From Candidatus Woesebacteria bacterium UBA925 (GTDB taxonomy: Bacteria; Patescibacteriota; Microgenomatia; UBA8517): a stretch of 8,309 nt of DNA. Positions 6,511-8,309 of this stretch are shown in pieces. The stretch spans positions 1-8,309 of the forward strand of contig DBDT01000077.1 in the NCBI GenBank assembly GCA_002293705.1, written 5' to 3'. Position 1 is the first letter of the stretch. Every line of letters begins with the position of its first letter. Under the pieces are notes generated by a model that saw nothing but the letters and a program-made list of their open reading frames with translations, ran no database searches and was not told the origin of the DNA. The translations under genes were made by a program, and so were the position numbers.

Positions 6511-6546
6511 CTACACAATCACTTAAATCACATTTAAGTCGTGTAG
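6511..6546. repeat. Composite inverted repeat between pheT and the orphan gene
   Basis: An inner perfect dyad, ACTTAAAT-CAC-ATTTAAGT (6521-6539), is flanked by a second pair, CTACAC (6511-6516) and GTGTAG (6541-6546). It starts on the base after the pheT stop. No T-run follows on either strand, so it is not a classic intrinsic terminator. The inner dyad covers the -35 to -13 stretch of the downstream promoter and the outer arm overlaps its -10. It could be an operator for a dimeric regulator or an RNA-processing hairpin. Confidence 0.6.
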
Positions 6547-6555
6547 AATGAGTGC
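6544..6555 (+). promoter_or_regulatory. -10 box of the orphan gene, leaderless geometry
   Basis: TAGAAT at 6544-6549 lies six bases before the ATG at 6556, the same spacing as at pheS. The position 17 bp upstream where a -35 should be (6521-6526, ACTTAA) is inside the inverted repeat and is a poor match to TTGACA. The promoter call therefore depends mostly on the repeated -10-to-ATG geometry. Confidence 0.45.
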
Positions 6556-7320
6556 ATGCAAGAAGATTGGACACCATTGCAAGAGCCAACACCACCACAA
6601 CCTGATAAGTCAATTCAATACGAAGGTCCCTTGGGTTATTACTTTAGACTTGCAGGCATAGAAGAAGGGGCCCATGCTGTCTTTTTTGATTTAAAAGGAA
6701 AGACTAAGGTAGGTAAAAATCTAATTGCAGTAGTGGATAAAAGCAACACCGCGTTTACTCCTGATGGAGAAGGCTTAACAATAACAGGCAAAGAGAGTGA
6801 CGATACTTTCCATGAAGATGTTTCGCAAAATTCACCACAACAAGAAGATGGGAGTTCTAAGGAAGTCCATCACGATAAAAAAATTACTGATCTTTCAGAT
6901 GCAGATATCTTAGACTTACTTCAGTATTCAAGCGACGAAATACCTGTCTTCAACGGAGATGTTAACCGAGCAGTGGACTACTGTAGGCGTTTCCTGGATG
7001 GTGTCTGCATTCCCATAGAGAAAGTCTACGGAGAAGGATGTCCTGAGGTTAAATTTGGATTTGTGATTCCTAAAAAAGGTGACAATTTCTACAACTTTTT
7101 CTACATAAAAAAAACGAGCACGATTTACATAAATAGAAATGTGTTGTCTGAACTATCCAAAATTGATCCTAATCAAGCAATTACTGCTACTACAAAGTCC
7201 CGCGGATACAACAATCAAAATCATGAAAGGCGAGCACTACTGTGGCAGATTAAAGACGCCAAAAAACATGGTATGAATAAAATTGTCGATATGCTTAAAA
7301 ATGAATACAACGAAAGTTGA
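6556..7320 (+). CDS. Unrecognised 254-residue cytoplasmic protein
   Basis: I do not recognise this protein. It has no signal peptide or membrane segment, so it is probably cytoplasmic. A Pro/Gln/Glu-rich start (1-20) leads into a beta-rich segment (about 20-75, YFRLAGIEEGAHAVFFDLKG). A hydrophilic acidic linker follows (about 78-108, rich in Asp, Ser, Gln), then a second domain (about 109-254). The latter shows VNRAVDYCRRFLDGVCIPIEKVYGEG, then strands around KFGFVIPKKG and STIYINRNVLSEL. It ends in a charged helix after NHERRALLWQIKDAKKHGM. The layout of that C-terminal part (YINRNVL, then about 30 residues, then NHERRA) is loosely reminiscent of small metallopeptidase-like folds. However, no HExxH is present, so no enzyme call is made. 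The start at 6556 follows a -10 box, and the gene probably has its own promoter rather than belonging to pheST. It ends at TGA, convergent with the penicillin-binding protein. Confidence 0.8.
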   Translation: MQEDWTPLQEPTPPQPDKSIQYEGPLGYYFRLAGIEEGAHAVFFDLKGKTKVGKNLIAVVDKSNTAFTPDGEGLTITGKESDDTFHEDVSQNSPQQEDGSSKEVHHDKKITDLSDADILDLLQYSSDEIPVFNGDVNRAVDYCRRFLDGVCIPIEKVYGEGCPEVKFGFVIPKKGDNFYNFFYIKKTSTIYINRNVLSELSKIDPNQAITATTKSRGYNNQNHERRALLWQIKDAKKHGMNKIVDMLKNEYNES

Positions 7321-7475
7321 GAACTATATATTCAGGAAAGCAAAACTTTATCCCACTCACTGTAAAAAAGATCGTAAATTAGCGCTACAAGCATGCAAGC
7401 CAAAAACAAGAATAGGATATTTTACCAACTGATTTCTTAAGCCTAGATACTCTTCAATTTTACAAAAGTACTGTA
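7321..7475. other. Convergent intergenic spacer
   Basis: These 155 AT-rich bases separate the two convergent genes. I looked for a shared bidirectional terminator and found only short palindromes (AGCGCT near 7382, GCATGC near 7392) without adjacent T-runs. No gene, RNA or clear terminator is supported. Confidence 0.5.
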
Positions 7476-8309
7476 TTACTCCCAACTAGTTCCCACCCCT
7501 ATGTCTATCTTTCTGTCACTCTCCCTGCCTTTGCTATCTTTGGCAACAATTCTTAGGCTGTGCTTTCCAGTCATTAAACTGGCTTGATATTCAAACGAGT
7601 CATTGCCTGCAAATGATTTAACCAAAACTCCATCTATTTCAAGTTTTACCTCTTCAATATTTTCAATAGAATCAACCATAAACTTTACAGTAAAGGTGTT
7701 TGGGAGATTGCTGGTTCTATCTCGAGGTTCCAAAAACTCCACATTAATTGGAAAACTGCTACCTGATCCACAAAACTCTGTGGGAGGTTTGTACTTAGAC
7801 TGCTGATCCGCAGGAAGTTGGGCAATCCAACTATCAATTCCTTCTTGCCATCTATTGGGCCAGTTTGATGACTCAAATGGATCCTTTTCAGTAAGTTTTA
7901 TAAATGGTTTTGACTCAAAGTTGTTTGCAGCAATGTCTGATGGAGTTGCCAGTTTTCCATCACCCCTACATAGCTTGACCATGGTGTGAATAGTGTCTTG
8001 TCCAGACGGCTCAGTACCTTTAACAAAGTATTCCTTACGGGAGGGTAGCCCATCATGAGCAATAAAACCAGAAACTCTATCTACTTCAAGCTCCACAACA
8101 CCCTCAGGCTTTTCAAAATCAACCCTAGGAAGATCTGCAAGCGCTGCTTTTACTATTCTGTTCCAAATAGGGGAGGCTCCACTAACACCTGAGGCAACCT
8201 TGCTCATAGGTCTATTGTCATTATTTCCAACCCAAGAGCCAACAATAATTTGTGGTGTTCCACCAATTGCCCAATTGTCTCTTTTGTCATTTGTTGTTCC
8301 TGTTTTAAC
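7476..8309 (-). CDS. Class A penicillin-binding protein (PBP1-like), C-terminal part, 5' end outside window
   Basis: This is the end of a bifunctional glycosyltransferase/transpeptidase that polymerises and cross-links peptidoglycan on the outer face of the membrane. The reading frame stays open to the right edge. The extra 34 codons beyond the internal ATG at 8207 contain the transpeptidase KTG motif (VKTGTTND, 8309-8286), then NWAIGGTPQIIVGSWVGNNDNRP, a PBP1-family signature. ATG 8207 is therefore an internal Met, not the start. The SxxK and SxN motifs, glycosyltransferase domain and membrane anchor lie outside. After the transpeptidase comes the usual VDRVSGFIA and FVKGTEPS stretch, then a spacer with two Cys (KLCRGDG and EFCGSGS). 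An Ig-like beta domain follows (about the last 75 residues, with VKLEIDGVLVKSF and GKHSLRIVAKDSKGRES). It ends at TAA 7478-7476. The family call is firm; the exact orthologue is not. Confidence 0.92.
   Translation of the reverse strand, partial: VKTGTTNDKRDNWAIGGTPQIIVGSWVGNNDNRPMSKVASGVSGASPIWNRIVKAALADLPRVDFEKPEGVVELEVDRVSGFIAHDGLPSRKEYFVKGTEPSGQDTIHTMVKLCRGDGKLATPSDIAANNFESKPFIKLTEKDPFESSNWPNRWQEGIDSWIAQLPADQQSKYKPPTEFCGSGSSFPINVEFLEPRDRTSNLPNTFTVKFMVDSIENIEEVKLEIDGVLVKSFAGNDSFEYQASLMTGKHSLRIVAKDSKGRESDRKIDIGVGTSWE

Noticed and set aside
7476..8207. Penicillin-binding protein gene starting at the ATG at 8207 as a complete 243-residue protein
   Set aside because: The frame is open to the window edge and the upstream 34 codons carry the KTG motif and conserved PBP sequence, so 8207 is an internal Met.
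1..8309. CRISPR arrays, insertion sequences, prophage or integration sites
   Set aside because: No direct-repeat arrays, transposase or integrase frames, or tRNA-attachment duplications are seen. The 1-19 mosaic end is a library adapter, not a resident transposon.

Overview
The window reads as ordinary chromosomal backbone of a small-genome bacterium, most likely from the Candidate Phyla Radiation (Patescibacteria), with a Microgenomates-like flavour. This placement is an inference. It rests on moderate-to-low GC, a ThrRS that starts directly at the editing domain without a TGS domain, a PheT of only 617 residues that lacks the tRNA-binding OB-fold, the absence of recognisable Shine-Dalgarno motifs, and a penicillin-binding protein with an Ig-like tail. 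TGA is used as a stop and TGG as Trp, so the UGA-to-Gly recoding of Gracilibacteria/Absconditabacteria is not supported.

Layout. Bases 1-19 are the Tn5/Nextera mosaic-end adapter, so the left edge is a library artefact. It is followed by the C-terminal part of a histone-deacetylase-like hydrolase (20-401). A 256-base gap holds a strong hairpin (510-540) and ends in a -10 box next to thrS. The core block then runs rightward: thrS (658-2421), infC (2460-3038), rpmI (3025-3258), rplT (3269-3604), pheS (3652-4653) and pheT (4657-6510). This is the classic thrS-infC-rpmI-rplT-pheST translation cluster. After a hairpin or dyad at 6511-6546 comes an unrecognised 254-residue gene (6556-7320). A convergent class A penicillin-binding protein (7476-8309, minus strand) runs off the right edge; only its KTG motif and C-terminal domains are inside.

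Function. The cluster makes two aminoacyl-tRNA synthetases (Thr, Phe), initiation factor 3 and two large-subunit ribosomal proteins. It appears to be split into at least three transcription units, because -10-like boxes lie directly before thrS, infC and pheS, and one also precedes the orphan gene. Spacing from the -10 to the start codon is 5, 9, 6 and 6 nt, so transcripts would begin at or within a few bases of the start codon (leaderless).

I do not see a new defence, mobile or biosynthetic system. The observations most worth following are the consistent leaderless promoter geometry, including a near-leaderless UUG-start infC; the pared-down synthetases with a divergent PheT motif; and the orphan gene with a perfect dyad over its promoter.
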